Positions 45,601 through 57,948 of a DNA stretch of 64,000 nucleotides are shown piece after piece. The notes under the pieces were generated by a model, which saw only the letters and a list, made by a program, of their open reading frames with translations, had not been told where the DNA came from and did no database searches. The DNA comes from Polysphondylium violaceum. Taxonomy: Eukaryota > Evosea > Eumycetozoa > Dictyosteliales > Dictyosteliaceae. The stretch spans positions 1-64,000 of the forward strand of contig AJWJ01000002.1 of the NCBI GenBank assembly GCA_000277445.1, in the 5' to 3' direction. Each line of letters starts with the position of its first letter. The first letter of the stretch is position 1. The translations under genes were made by a program, and so were the position numbers.

Positions 45601-48600
45601 ATAGTCTTGTGTCGACTAGTCTCCGTCGTCATCCCAACGACACGGTGGCCGTGTCAGAGGTGATATTAAACAAGACCCACGGCGACCCCTTCTTTACCAT
45701 CCAGTTCCTCAAGACCCTTTTCATCGAGTCGTTGCTCTACTTTGACTTGCAGTATGATGTGTGGAAATGGGATATCAAAAAGATACAAATGAGACAGTTT
45801 ACAGACAATGTACTCGAGTTTATGATTGAGAATCTCAAGAAGCTAAGTCCAGAGTCCCAAAGAATACTGCATTTGGCAGCATGCATTGGATGTCAATTTG
45901 ATTTTGATATTCTAACCATTGTCTCTGAGCACAACGAAGAGGACATTATTCAACTCTTGACACCCATCATTTCCCAAGATCTCATCATCAAGTCGAGTGA
46001 AAAGAAATACAACTTTGTTCACGATAGAGTCCAACAGGCTGCCTACTCGCTGGTATTTAGTAAACATTTGAATGAAATCCATTTAAACATTGGTCGTCTC
46101 TTGTACAAAAACTTTGAAAAAGATAATGATATCCTCTCCTCCAATATATTTGATGTTGTCAATCAATACAACTTTGGTATTAAATGTATGTTTGTTAGTA
46201 TTATTTTATTAGTGATCACATTCTAACTTTACTTTTAATTTAGTGATTACCAATAAGGATGAGACATTGAAGCTTGCAGAATTGAATTATAGAGCTGGTA
46301 TGAAGGCAAAGAACACAACAGCCTATGCAATGGCAAATGGTTATTTCCAAAATGCATTGACTCACTTTGATTTAGAAAACTCTTGGGATGACAACTATCA
46401 GTTGTTGTACAAGATTTTAGTGGAAAAGGCTGAATGTGATTTCATGGTTGGCAATTACGAAGAGAGCGATAGGTTGTTGGAAATGTGTATCACTAGAGCC
46501 AATAATGTTGAAGATAAAGGGGAGGCGATATCGCTTAGAGTGCAACAATACACACTTTTGGAGAAATTTAAAGATTGTATTGTGAGTGGACTAGAGTATC
46601 TAAAGAGTCAGGGAATAGATATCAATATACATGCTTCAGATGAAGAGTTGTTTAAAGAGTATTGTGAATTTAAGGAAAAGATTGGTAATAGATCTTTTAT
46701 GGATCTCTTGTTGCCAACCATCAAGCAGCCTCCCTCCAATATCAAGGTTTGTCTCAAGATGATGGGTATCATGATTGCTCCCATGTTTTTCACAAACATT
46801 GCCACATTGACGGCCGTGTTGATTAGATTTGCCAATATCACAGTTACCCATGGTCTCAGTTCATGGAGTTGTGTCGGCTTGGTGATGTTTGCTTTGGTGG
46901 CTTGTATTGGAAGATTTGATGATTTCAATTTAGGCTATGATTGCGGAAAGTTTGCCATGGCCCTCAAAGATCTGTATGGTGAGCCCAGCACCAAGGGCAA
47001 GGTGACCATGTTGTATGGCAGTTTTATCAACCACTGGAGATCACACATCTCTACCAACTCTTCATTCATCAAACAAGCATTCCTCGAGTCTATCGAGGCC
47101 GGTGATCTCGGTTATGCATGCTATAGTGGTGTGCATCTCATCTTTTCTCACATCCTCGCCGGAACCCCCCTCAAAGAGACCTACCAGCTCTCGAAAAAGT
47201 ACCATTCTTTTATGACACAAAACTACTTTAAGCCAATGTATGTGATCATCAAGTCTCATCAAAACCTGCTCATTGAGCTGATTGGTGCAGAGAATTTGGA
47301 TGAACAAGATACCCTTGGTGAATATGGCTGGAATGAGGCTGCCTATGAAGAGGACTTGGAGACAATGGAGATTGAGTGTCCCAAATGCTTTCACTATGTC
47401 TTTAAAATGCAATTCAAGTACTATCTTGGGGAATATGAAAAAGCATGGGAGGCCACCACATTTACCGACAAGTATATCAATGGAATGTATGCGCATTCGC
47501 CTTTGAGCTTCTATTACACATTCAAGTCTTTGATTATTCTCGCCCTGTATGAACAATACAGTGAGCAGGAAAAGGTAGAGAAGCTTAACGTTGTGTATTA
47601 TTATCTTGACAAACTCCAAATCAATGCCAATCAAAGCGCCGAAAACTTTAGTGCCATGATTCCCATTATCAAAGGTGAACTGTTTAGGGTTCAAAAGAAA
47701 TATGAAGACGCAATGGAAATGTTTAGTCTTGCCGTTACTTTGTCTCAAAATTACAAGTTTATCAATCTTGAAGCACTCTCTAATGAGTTGGCAGCCAGAC
47801 TCTATATCCATTTGAAAAAATTTGCTACCGCCAAAGCCTATCTTTTGGAAGCTCATTGTTGCTATTCCATGTGGGGAGCTCTCTACAAGGCCAATCTTTT
47901 GGAGCTAGAGTATCCAAACATCTTTAATCCCTCCTCCAACAGAACCCACCCCATCAACCGTGTTAAAAGATTTGACTTTTTCTCTCCATCCTCTGCCAAC
48001 AATGGTCCTCCATCCATTGCCAAACCTGCAAGTGGCAGTAATAGAAACTCTATCAACGAACCAATTCTATCAATCCGTAGAAAGTCTCAAGATGGCTCTT
48101 TTTCAACGATAAAGAATCCCTTTACCTATCCTCAAGTGGACGCTGTGGATCTTTGCTCGGTAATCACTGTCTCGCATTCTTTGGCAGAAGAGATTTACTT
48201 TGATCGTTTGCTCAAACGGTTGATGAAGGTAGTGGTTAGAAATGCTGGTGCATCTCGAGGTTTCCTCATGTTGATTGAAGATAACAATACCAAAGGTTTG
48301 TTTATAAAGTCATTTAATGAAAATGAATTTGGTGATCTCTATGTAGCAGCTTCCTCGATTGTGTATGGCGATAAGGTCAAAGTAGAAGTATACATTAATA
48401 GTAATCTCTCACCCATTGGTAAAAGCCCAACTGAATCACCATTGATGAAACCATGTTCCATTCCAGTTGATTCTCAAGAGCCCCATGTAAAACCAATGCG
48501 CTCAGATGGTAAATGGAATATTTGTGCGTCCATTGTAAACTATGTCAGAAGGACACAATCTCCATTACTCATACCCAATGCAATTGAAGATAAAACCTTT

Positions 48601-50718
48601 TCCGAAGATCCCTATATCAAAAAGGTCAAGCCAAAGAGTATATTAGCCTTACCCATCGTTCATCAAGGTAAGTTGGTTTCTATTTTGTATTTGGAAAACA
48701 ACTTTACCAGTGCATTCACATATAGTAGAATGGAAATATTGAATCTATTGTCATCACAAATTGCCATCTCTTTCCAAAATGCCAGATTATTCCTTCAATC
48801 TAACAACTTAGCCAATCAAGCCTACCTTGCCAAAGAAGAGGCAGAGAAAGCCAATAGATCAAAGTCTGATTTCATTTCAAATATGTCTCATGAAATGCGT
48901 ACACCTCTCAATCACATTATTGGCTGTTTGGAATTGCTAACAGAGTTTCCAATGACTATTGAACAAAAAGAACTCTTGTACATAAGTCAACAAAGCTCAG
49001 AATGTCTTTTGTACATGGTTAATAATATATTGGATCTATCAAAACTGGAACAAGGAAAAACCATGTTGACCCTATCTCACTTTAATTTGATTCCATTTGT
49101 AGAGGATACCATTGCCGCCATTGCCACCATTGCACACAAAAAAGGTCTTTATATTGGATTGATTGTTGAACCAGTCAAAATGTTTAATGTCCCCATAGAA
49201 GCAGATATTAATTTACTTCGTCAAATTATTGTAAATCTTTTAAATAATGCCATTAAATTTACTCACTCCGGTCAAATATACATTAAACTTGGTATACTAG
49301 AGAGAGAAAGCACATTTTCAACTTCGTTTGAAATTATCGACTCTGGTATCGGTATCAAGATGGGTGACTTTGATAAACTGTTTCAACGATTTTCTCAAAT
49401 TGAAACAGGACCCAATAGAGCGTTTGATGGAACTGGACTTGGTCTTAGTATTTGTAAACAATTGGTAGAACTAATGAATGGTGCTATTAATCTCAGTAGT
49501 AATTTTGGTGAAGGTAGTAATTTCCATTTCTCTGTCGATCTGGTGAAATCAAATTCCTTAAAATGCAATGTAAACTATCACATAAAACCACATCAAATGG
49601 AAAATGTAGAAATTAAAATCTTTGAACAAAACCCAATCATTTTGGATCAAATTACAAATATTTGTCATACTATAGGTATTCCTTCTGATTCAATGTCCAC
49701 CAGTAGTGTCTATGATTTATTTGATCTCTCTCCCCACCTTGAGTCATTAAAAGATAGTTGCAAAGGAACCAAAACTATGGTAGTGGTTCTCGGTCTCCCT
49801 TTAAATTATCCAGAGTCTGATTTCATTACCATTATCGAGCACATAAGAACTCTAAAAGCAAGATATTGTGCCCAATTGGAATTTATTGTACTTTCCCAAC
49901 TACTCTCACAATCCGTATCCATCTCTAGACAAGGAATTAAATTTTTAAATCGTCCCATTAGAATTGAATCACTATTTAGTCATTTAAATGAATCATTGAC
50001 AAAGCTGGGTAGCAAGTCTCCATCTTTTTCCTCCCCTCTCCACAAGAGTAAAAGTGCATTCATTGGCACATCCCCATCACTTCTCAGTCCCACCATTGAT
50101 TCCGCTTTCCACAATTGTCTCCAATCATTTAATGGTGCAGAAAAAGAAAAAGAAAAAGAAGATGTTCATAAAATTAAAATCTCTTGTGAAAATACAAAAC
50201 TTATTAAAATTCAACATACAGATGGTAGCAATAATTGCAGTAGTACTATGGTTAAACATTCACATCATGTGGTTCAACAACAACAAGAACAACATAAAGC
50301 CGCCATGCCATTGATATTGGTAGTTGAAGACAATGAAATGAATTCCAATATTTTATTTAGAATGTTGCAAAAACTGGGTGTAAACAATGCCCACTTGGCA
50401 TTGAATGGTCTGGAAGGATATAAGAAAGCAAAGGACAACAATTATGATTTAATATTGATGGATATCCAGATGCCAATTATGGATGGCTATGAGGCCACAG
50501 GAAAGATTCGAACAATGGAAAAACAAAATGGCTCACAACATACACCCATTGTGGCCATGACTGCCAGTGCAATGATTGGTCAAAGAGACGCTTGTATTTT
50601 AGCCGGTTGTGATGATTATTTTTGTAAACCCTTAAAACAAAAAGATTTGGAAGTTATTTTAAAGAAGTATATTAAATTTAATACTACAACACCAACAACA
50701 AACATGAAAGATAAATAA
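42642..50718 (+). CDS. giant hybrid histidine kinase: pseudokinase-AAA-GAF-HK-REC
   Basis: Three exons, 42642-44903, 44967-46185 and 46244-50718, give up to 2651 aa (an ATG at 42696 would drop 18). Order: a kinase-like domain split by Ser/Thr/Asn inserts (FHIGEKIQ, VFLKF Lys about 246, HRDIRPANI about 413, then LYSLGVTFFELLTGRLPF); an AAA ATPase region from about 765 (LFIDDLQRADPPS, FVHDRVQQAAYSL); a TPR-like helical region; a GAF domain about 1800-2010; HisKA with FISNMSHEMRTPLNH (His about 2042); HATPase with NLLNNAIKF, DSGIGI and GTGLGLSI; and a receiver (VVEDNEMN, Asp in LMDIQMP about 2566, CKPL). This is the architecture of fungal Phk/Mak kinases, and I recall D. discoideum DhkG has a kinase domain. 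The DFG position reads NFQ and the P-loop is shortened, so those two modules look inactive. HK and receiver look intact. The stop is 30 bp from the convergent EF-2-like gene. Confidence 0.9.
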
Positions 50719-50748
50719 ATAAATGTCAAGATATTTCATTTCATTCTT

Positions 50749-53268
50749 TTATTTGAGTATAAAATCATTTAGTGTTGGAAAATCATCTGTTAATCCTTTT
50801 TTTGTTTTAATTTCAATTGCTAGTTGTGTGGCTATTTGGTTCTCGCCAATGACTCCAATGGTTGACCATTTATCAAAGACCATGTTTGGAGTAACGGTTC
50901 CTCTTGACTCGGATCTAATCTCACACACTAATCCAAAAGAATTGGCAACGGAAACATTTGCTAGAAGCTTAATCACATTTGTACAAGGGTTAAGAGTTGA
51001 TGATAGAATTGAACCACTTCTCGAGTTTATCACTGTTGTTATCGGATCAATGTACTCTTTCTCTGTATACATTTCTATTAAATAAATGGGTTCCAATAAA
51101 ATTGGTTTGGCATCCAATAGAGAGGCTTTTAGTAATCTTGATTCTCGAGACATGATATTTGTGTCATTGATTGTATTTGGTTTACATTTATCAACTAGTG
51201 AGAACTGCACACCTTGTAGAGGCTCACCCGTCATAACACCAGAGTTGGAAATATTTTTACGAAACTCTGTGACATATGAGTCCAAGGAATTTCCAAAAGG
51301 AGTAGTTGTAATGTTTTCAATGACATTGCTATTTGGTGACCAATCTACTTTTTTAACATTTGGTGATGGAGGCTCTGTCGAATTTAAATTATTTTGATAC
51401 TCGGACGAAAGGGGTTGTACCTTTACACCAAAACCTGAGTCTGCAAATACCTTTGACTCTTGTGACACACATTCTCTGTAGCAAACTCTTTGTTCACTAA
51501 CGGTAAAATGCACTTTGCCAGTACACTGTAATTCGTAAATAGACCATTCCAAATGCTCTTGATCCAAGCCCTCTAAAATAAAACTTTGACCTTCTTGGTA
51601 AAAACAAAGACTTGGGTCACATTTGACTAGAGTTGTCAGACAATTGTTTAGCAATGTATGACAATTGGCATTTACCGGGTCAATGGTTACCTTTACCACT
51701 GGCGTCGTACTCGTGCTCAGAGGAGATAAAAGGACACCATTCTTGTGGTCTGTGATGGTACCAGATTTGGACAAAAGATGATTCATACCAAACAGAGCAA
51801 CTAAATTCCCACTTGGACATTCTTTGATAGCAGTTGTTGTGTTATTATTTACAAATAATAGATCTTTGAGCTCAAAATACACATCTTTGGTTTTAGGACC
51901 TGATCGATAAACATCATCCAACACTCTAACCTTTATGCCTTTTCTAAGTGTTCCTGAAAATACTCTACCAAATGCTACAGCTTGGCTATTGCCTGGCCCT
52001 GCATACAGTAAATGTGATATATACATCATAATTGGTCCATTGGGATCACATGATTGCATTGCTATTGTACATGGATCATCTATAGGTTGGTTATAGATGG
52101 CGGGGATTGATTTTGCTTGAGCTTGAATGGGCGAGGGAAGATTGGCGACAATGTTTAGTAACGCTTTGTCAATTGGTAGAAACTGGTTCATGACTTCAAT
52201 AAACAATGCTTTACCTTGAAGATTTTGATCTGGCAAACATATATGTAACGAAGCCAACATTTTATCGAGAACATCTTTTTTCCCATCGATCACTGCTCGT
52301 GATATTTGGACAATAGGTTGGCAAATAAACTGAGAGAATCCATTTCTTAACGGTTTGCCAGACTCGGATACATTGAGTGAAACCCATTTCTTTTTCTCTG
52401 CGTCAAAGAAATGTTCTCCCCAGAGATACTCTGCCATCCTCTCTTTGGCTACACCAAATTTTGCACTATACAATGATGCAAACGTTTGAATAGTGAATCC
52501 CCATCCTTGGAGTCCCGATCCAAATAATATGTTGAAGGTAGTGAAGGTATCATCAATTGTCGTGGTACTGTCGCCATCCCAAAAACTGGTATTTATACGT
52601 TCAATGTGTCTTTCTAGAGTATGTTTCATTTCACAGGGATCCATTTGGAGTTCGAGTAACAATCTATCCAATTTGTTTAAAAACAATACAGGTGTACACT
52701 CTTGCTTAATTGGTTTAAAAGGAAGATATGGTATACCCATTAGACCTTCAACAGTATCCACTACAATTATGCAAATATCAGTGACACGAAGAAACGGTAT
52801 CACTCTATTTCCTTGGTAATGTTGATTAGGTATATTTAAAAGATTGATTAAATAAGGTTGTTCTTGTGATTCATCATTTAATATAATAGGGGTATAATAG
52901 TTTTTCAGATGATTATAATAATCTGGGTACTTTTCAGTTTTATCCTGATTGAAGCTAAATCTATCTTTTAAACATTTAATAAACACTGATTTACCATGAT
53001 CAACTCTGTAAATGATATTAGAAAGAGATAATAATTATAGATATAAACATTAGAGAGAGTAATAAAAAGATGTGTTTAATCCTAATTACCTTGAAATAAT
53101 TGCAATATTTCTAATATTATTTGTATTTTTGATTAAATCTAATAGCTTCTCATCAGAAACAATTGTACTACTTTTACTATTATTATTATTATTATTATTG
53201 TTGGTATTACTTGTTGAAGTCCCCTTATCTAAATCTTCATAAGTACTCTTGCTTTGTGTTGAGCCCAT
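50749..53268 (-). CDS. degenerate EF-2-like protein
   Basis: Two exons, 53268-53090 and 53005-50749, encode 811 aa, close to EF-2 (about 840). The EF-2 plan is followed throughout: P-loop RVDHGKS (60-66), FLNKLDRLLLELQMDP (about 168), GSGLQGWGFTIQTFASLY, domain II (AFGRVFSGTLRKGIKVRV), domain V (LLEPIYLIEM, NSFGLVCEIRSESRG, VFDKW) and a C-terminal KKGL. Key residues are lost: switch II DSPGHVDF is NIPNQHYQ (about 117), no RGITI switch I is visible, and the domain IV loop that carries the diphthamide His (AIHRGGGQ in EF-2) is unrelated. The N-terminus adds an Asn/Ser tract and MGSTQSKS, a possible myristoylation site. Probably not a working translocase; role unknown. Confidence 0.85.
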
Positions 53269-53419
53269 TGCTTATATTAATACTTATACAATAGTATTAG
53301 TATAAATCATTTTGAATAAATTTATGATCAGCATCAAGATATATTTCTCTTTTTTCTCGCTTTTTTCCAAAGTGGGCAAAAAGAGGAAAATTTGAAAAAA
53401 AAATAAAAATAGAAATATT

Positions 53420-55483
53420 TTATTTAATTGATTGATTTAAATTTGAGATTAGGTTGAGATAATATTGTTTATTGGAACTTTGAAGAGCATCAATAAGTCG
53501 TGGTAGTGTTGAGGGAGAATGGGTGATTTGGTAAGAGAGGTAATGTAAAAAGATGGGTGTATTTTTTGGTAGACACATTTGTTGTAAAAATAATGTTTGA
53601 TTCCAAACGTCGTCGGGATACAAATGAACTAATTGATAGAGACTCTTGTGGTAAATACCATTGGCAATAAATTTACTGTAGTCAAATGGGTCAATAGAAA
53701 ATCCAGACTTTTTGAACCGATGGAGAAGTTTAATTGCTATTTCACCAAGGTGGACATCTCCTTCTGACCATGATTCGCATAATAACTCTTTTAAATCAGA
53801 TAGATCCCTTTGGAGTGTCGGCTGGTCTTGAGGTATAGTGTAATCGTCTAATAAAATATTACGTATTCTGATTCTGCTGGACATGTCAAAGTCATCTAGC
53901 AATAGTTTGTTTAATTCAATATTGAATTCTTGGAGCAAACACTTTGGTCCATAAATCTCTTTGGCTCTTTCAATAAAGGGTAAACTACAAGGAATCGACA
54001 TTGGAAAAGTGAATATGTGTTTCGGTTCTTGGCCTTGCATCAGGTAATTCAAAACAAATCGATAGAGTTTCAGATCTTTGCAACAAATAAGAATATCCGG
54101 TGATTGGGCCAAAGAAGGCTGATTTGATAGTAAGTAAGCCACCAATTCAATCGAAGGGTTATGGTTCTCCAAGAGGTTGAGAAACCATCTTCCTAAAATG
54201 ACAAATTGGGTGCCAAACGTTTTGTACAAGAGTTGGAATACCTGTATATCTAGAATAGGCTCAGAGACTAGCTTTGGCTTCACTTTCAAGTCGTTTATGA
54301 AATATTCAATGACTCGAATGCTAGTATTGGCAAAGATCTCACCAGTGAATATAAACGCTTGTTTTTCAACCAAGTACTTTGCAAACTCTACACTACCACT
54401 GCCAATCCTTTCCAGCTCTATCCACGGTGCTGTATGTTTGGTAAAGAAAAACTCCAACACATGAAGAGAGGATATGCCTTTTATAGAAAACGGTTTATTT
54501 GCCCCATCCGGAAAGTGCTCATACATCAATTTGAGAAGGTCAAGGTCACCTATTTCATAGGCCTTGTCAAAAGAATATGCAATGTTTTTATTTCTCTTTG
54601 CAATGGGGAGCACAATGTCTTTGTAGGCCATGTTAAATGACTCATAGGGAAAGCAAGAAACATACAAGTTTTCATTGATTATGTTTTCCTTGTCCAAGAG
54701 AAACAATATAATCTCTTGGCAATTAAAGTCTGTCAGATTGAATGTGAACCCACAATTGGTATTAAAGAACCATGGATTGGTCAACTTGAGCTGTTTAAAG
54801 ATATAGTAAAACAAATTGAGATGACTGGCTTTGACGGCCTCCACCATGCAATGGTATTCATAGAAACACAATGGATTGGACCAAAATATGTTATCAATCT
54901 TTTCCACAACTGTACAAGAGAACTTGTATACTTCTATGCAGCCTGTTGATCCCACTTGCTTGGCTATGTGTTTGTACTGATGATACACATCACTTACTAT
55001 TTCTTTTTTATACAAATAGTGTCTAAATTCCCTAACGTCTGTCTCCAACCTGTACTTTATCAATGTGCCAAGCACACTGTCCATGTCTTCTTGTCTTTGA
55101 AAGCCATCATCTCTAAATATCCTATAAAATGATCTCCACACCCTATTGAGTCTATGTACACATTGATTATACTTGAAAAACTCTATCACATCTGTATATT
55201 GGATATCAAACAAATGATCGACATCCAAACTTCTTGCTGCATCTATCAATTCTCTTACTGTTGATTCATTTCTTTTATCGCTATTCTTATTGTATGTGCT
55301 TTTACTCCATCGATGATCAAATATATCAAATCTGTTTGATTTGAATAAATCAACCAATGGTATATTATAATATGAACAGCTTTGTTGATGATCTTTATTT
55401 TTGCAAAAACCAAATATTTTATTTTGAATATATTTATTTCGATATAGATAAATAAATGTATCAGTGTGATTATCTCTATCCAT
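53420..55483 (-). CDS. lineage-family protein, degenerate ankyrin-like (copy 4)
   Basis: A single exon, about 687 aa from the ATG at 55483 (an upstream ATG at 55543 adds a Lys/Asn leader and is less likely). Shared block: FIYLYRNKYIQNKIF, YYNIPLVDLFKSNRFDIFDHRW, a 20-residue insert not in the other copies, LFDIQYTDVIEFFKYN, RLNRVWRSFY. The rest has the same repeat-like texture (DLDLLKLMYEHF, SVEFAKYLVEKQAFIFTGEIF, DIQVFQLLYKTF). It lies 36 kb from the tandem trio and is the most divergent by eye. No enzyme motif; function unknown. Confidence 0.75.
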   Translation of the reverse strand: MDRDNHTDTFIYLYRNKYIQNKIFGFCKNKDHQQSCSYYNIPLVDLFKSNRFDIFDHRWSKSTYNKNSDKRNESTVRELIDAARSLDVDHLFDIQYTDVIEFFKYNQCVHRLNRVWRSFYRIFRDDGFQRQEDMDSVLGTLIKYRLETDVREFRHYLYKKEIVSDVYHQYKHIAKQVGSTGCIEVYKFSCTVVEKIDNIFWSNPLCFYEYHCMVEAVKASHLNLFYYIFKQLKLTNPWFFNTNCGFTFNLTDFNCQEIILFLLDKENIINENLYVSCFPYESFNMAYKDIVLPIAKRNKNIAYSFDKAYEIGDLDLLKLMYEHFPDGANKPFSIKGISSLHVLEFFFTKHTAPWIELERIGSGSVEFAKYLVEKQAFIFTGEIFANTSIRVIEYFINDLKVKPKLVSEPILDIQVFQLLYKTFGTQFVILGRWFLNLLENHNPSIELVAYLLSNQPSLAQSPDILICCKDLKLYRFVLNYLMQGQEPKHIFTFPMSIPCSLPFIERAKEIYGPKCLLQEFNIELNKLLLDDFDMSSRIRIRNILLDDYTIPQDQPTLQRDLSDLKELLCESWSEGDVHLGEIAIKLLHRFKKSGFSIDPFDYSKFIANGIYHKSLYQLVHLYPDDVWNQTLFLQQMCLPKNTPIFLHYLSYQITHSPSTLPRLIDALQSSNKQYYLNLISNLNQSIK

Positions 55484-55612
55484 TTTCGATGAAAAGTCTT
55501 GGTGTTTTTTATTTTTATTTTTTTTTTTTTTTTTTTGGCACACTTAAAAACTTACAGATGGGGTGAGCGAGGCTCATAGTTATAGTAGGACATTCGAAAC
55601 TCATTCCTTTAT

Positions 55613-57948
55613 CTAATTACTCAGATCGATAGGAATGATTGTATCACCATCATCTTCAGAGTCGCCACTATTGTATTGAGTTTTTTGAGAAGTTGTTTTT
55701 CTTGGACTAAACACCTGGGAGAGTTTTTTCCAAGGACTAGAGGCCGTCTGACCTGAAGTTTTTGTGGAGGGTGATAACTTGGATTTCACTGAATCAATTA
55801 ATTTTTTTAATGGGGATTGGGGTGAGGGAAGATTCATCCCATATGCAGAATTGACCTGCTCAAACAATTTGTCTGGGAATGCCTCTGGTATTGGATTACT
55901 ATTGTGTTCTTCGAGCCTTTCTAAAAATGTCTCTACATCAAAATCTTTGGGGATTTTATAATTTTGAAGATACTTTTGTTTTATATTTTCGCCTTTCGCA
56001 TTGAAAGCTTTAAATGCCTGTAGTGTATCAGAGTAATAGTATTGAAGAAATCGAGTGTTGCCGCCTTTTTTTTTTAATGCATCATAAGTTGCCTTAAAGT
56101 TTTTTAGTGCTCTATTTTCCATCATTTTATTGAGATTTCGAAGCCACTCCATTCTAGTTGCAACATCAGCACCAAAAGGATATTTATCTAGTTGTTCACT
56201 AGCATTTTCTTTGATAATAGTTTTATAAAGAGGTAGATCGGTATTGGTTTGAATCTTTTCCATATCTCGAATCATCTTTTTTCTATCTGCTTTTCTTTCT
56301 TGAATCTCTTCTTCCTTTAATGGTAAAACTTCACATTCTTTGGACCCTATTTTCGGAATACTCTTTAAATAAACATTTCCTCTGTAAAATGAAGGGCCAT
56401 TTGGCTGTGAGTCTAATATGTCATCCACATCAGCATCTTCATCGTCGATATCTTTATCAATAGCAGCGTTATTGTCTTTAATACCTTCTGGTAAACTCTG
56501 GGTGTTAATTGCTTCAAGGTTAAAAAAATTTCCCATTGCCATTTTTCTCAATTCTTTTGCAAAAACTAAATCATTAAAACAAAACTATTAAATTATGAAA
56601 TAAAATGGTTGATACAAAAGCATTAATAAAATTGTAAACATCTTTGTAAAATACATATTACATACAATTGCCCCTAAATGGTGAAGTTGACCTCTCACTC
56701 TGTTTGAATCACCAAAACATACAGTTTCTTTGTTATCCCCATACTCTACTCCAAGTTTTTCATGTCTATGTAAATTATTTTCAACAAATGTTCTGATTTC
56801 AAATACTCCAAACTTTTCCTTCTCATTATAATAAGATGGAAACTTATATCTTTGATTCTATATTGCAGAGTATTTATTGATATAAAAGGATTTAGTATTT
56901 ATATAAACAAGGTATAAAAATTATAATGTTTAAATACAAACCTGAGTACTAACAAGCAAAATTTTTTTTTCCATTTGGGCAACTGCCAACCAAGAATCAA
57001 TACCATATCTACCTGGTGAACAAATTGCCAGATCATGAATATATTTTGCCCTCTCCGTTTCACTACACGCAACAGAGTTAAATCTATCCCAAGCATAATA
57101 AGTTACCTTTTTATTCTTTTTATTAAATTAGAATAAATTATTTGTTTCACATAATCACTATACTTACTTCCTCAAATGCAAAATAAGAATCTGCAACATT
57201 TGCACATGGATTTTCACCTGGATCTTGACTCCAAACCTCTGGTTTTTAAAATTAATAAATCTCTAATTTTTCTAAAACTAATTAATAAACCTACCAAATG
57301 CATATGCAATTATTCCAAAAGCAAGCTCCTCTTCTTTATGATAACACTCTTGTGGATATGGTGATGATAAAATTTGATCAAGTGTTTTGATTTTTTGTGA
57401 ACTTGGATATCTGCCATTTCCCCATTTATCTGAACATGTTTTGGAAGCATCAAAAGTATAGTTTAGTTCCCATAGCTTTGATTGGCATCCATGACCTTTA
57501 TTATTTGCACTGACCAATTGTGGTTTTGATTTTTCAATTAACTTGATTATTTTGTCAAAATCTAATTTAAAAGTAATTAATATAAAAATATATTGAATTT
57601 TAAAAGTTAGTCTTTTAATTCCTACATGTAAAAAATAAATACCTGTGATGGATTAGTTGTACTCTGAGCAAATAGTTTGCCATCTTTTTGTGGCATAGGT
57701 AAACTGTGATCGATAAAGAACCCGTTATTATTGCCATCATGGTTGATTACATATTTGGCATGAGCATTTTTAAAATAACTTTTCATTGTTGATTTTGCAG
57801 CCCCTTGTCCTTGCAGAGATCCTTTAAAAACCTCATGAAACATAGATTGTCTAATTTTATTTTTATTACAAACATCTACTTTAGCATGATATTCCATAAA
57901 CTCATGAAATGTAACACCTCCATGCTCATCTACATAATTTTTACTATA
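55613..57948 (-). CDS. DNase II-like protein with long C-terminal extension
   Basis: Exons 57897(or 57948)-57643, 57541-57295, 57238-57168, 57106-56942, 56857-56662 and 56565-55613 join in frame. From the ATG at 57897 the product is 628 aa. Residues 1 to about 320 follow DNase II: KNAHAKYVI and NGFFIDHSLPMP match GHTKGVLLLD..GGFWLVHSVPNFP, then HDLAICSPGRYGIDSWLAVA, and RHEKLG...ETVCFGDSNRVRGQ matches DHSKW..WTCVGDMNRNQGE. Both catalytic HxK motifs (AHAK, RHEK) are kept. The frame is open upstream to 57954 with further DNase II-like residues (YVDEHGGVTFHEF), so an upstream exon is expected, but the signal-peptide exon is found only on the opposite strand. About 300 charged residues follow the DNase II domain, which ordinary DNase II lacks. 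The family cuts DNA in lysosomes at acid pH. Confidence 0.68.
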
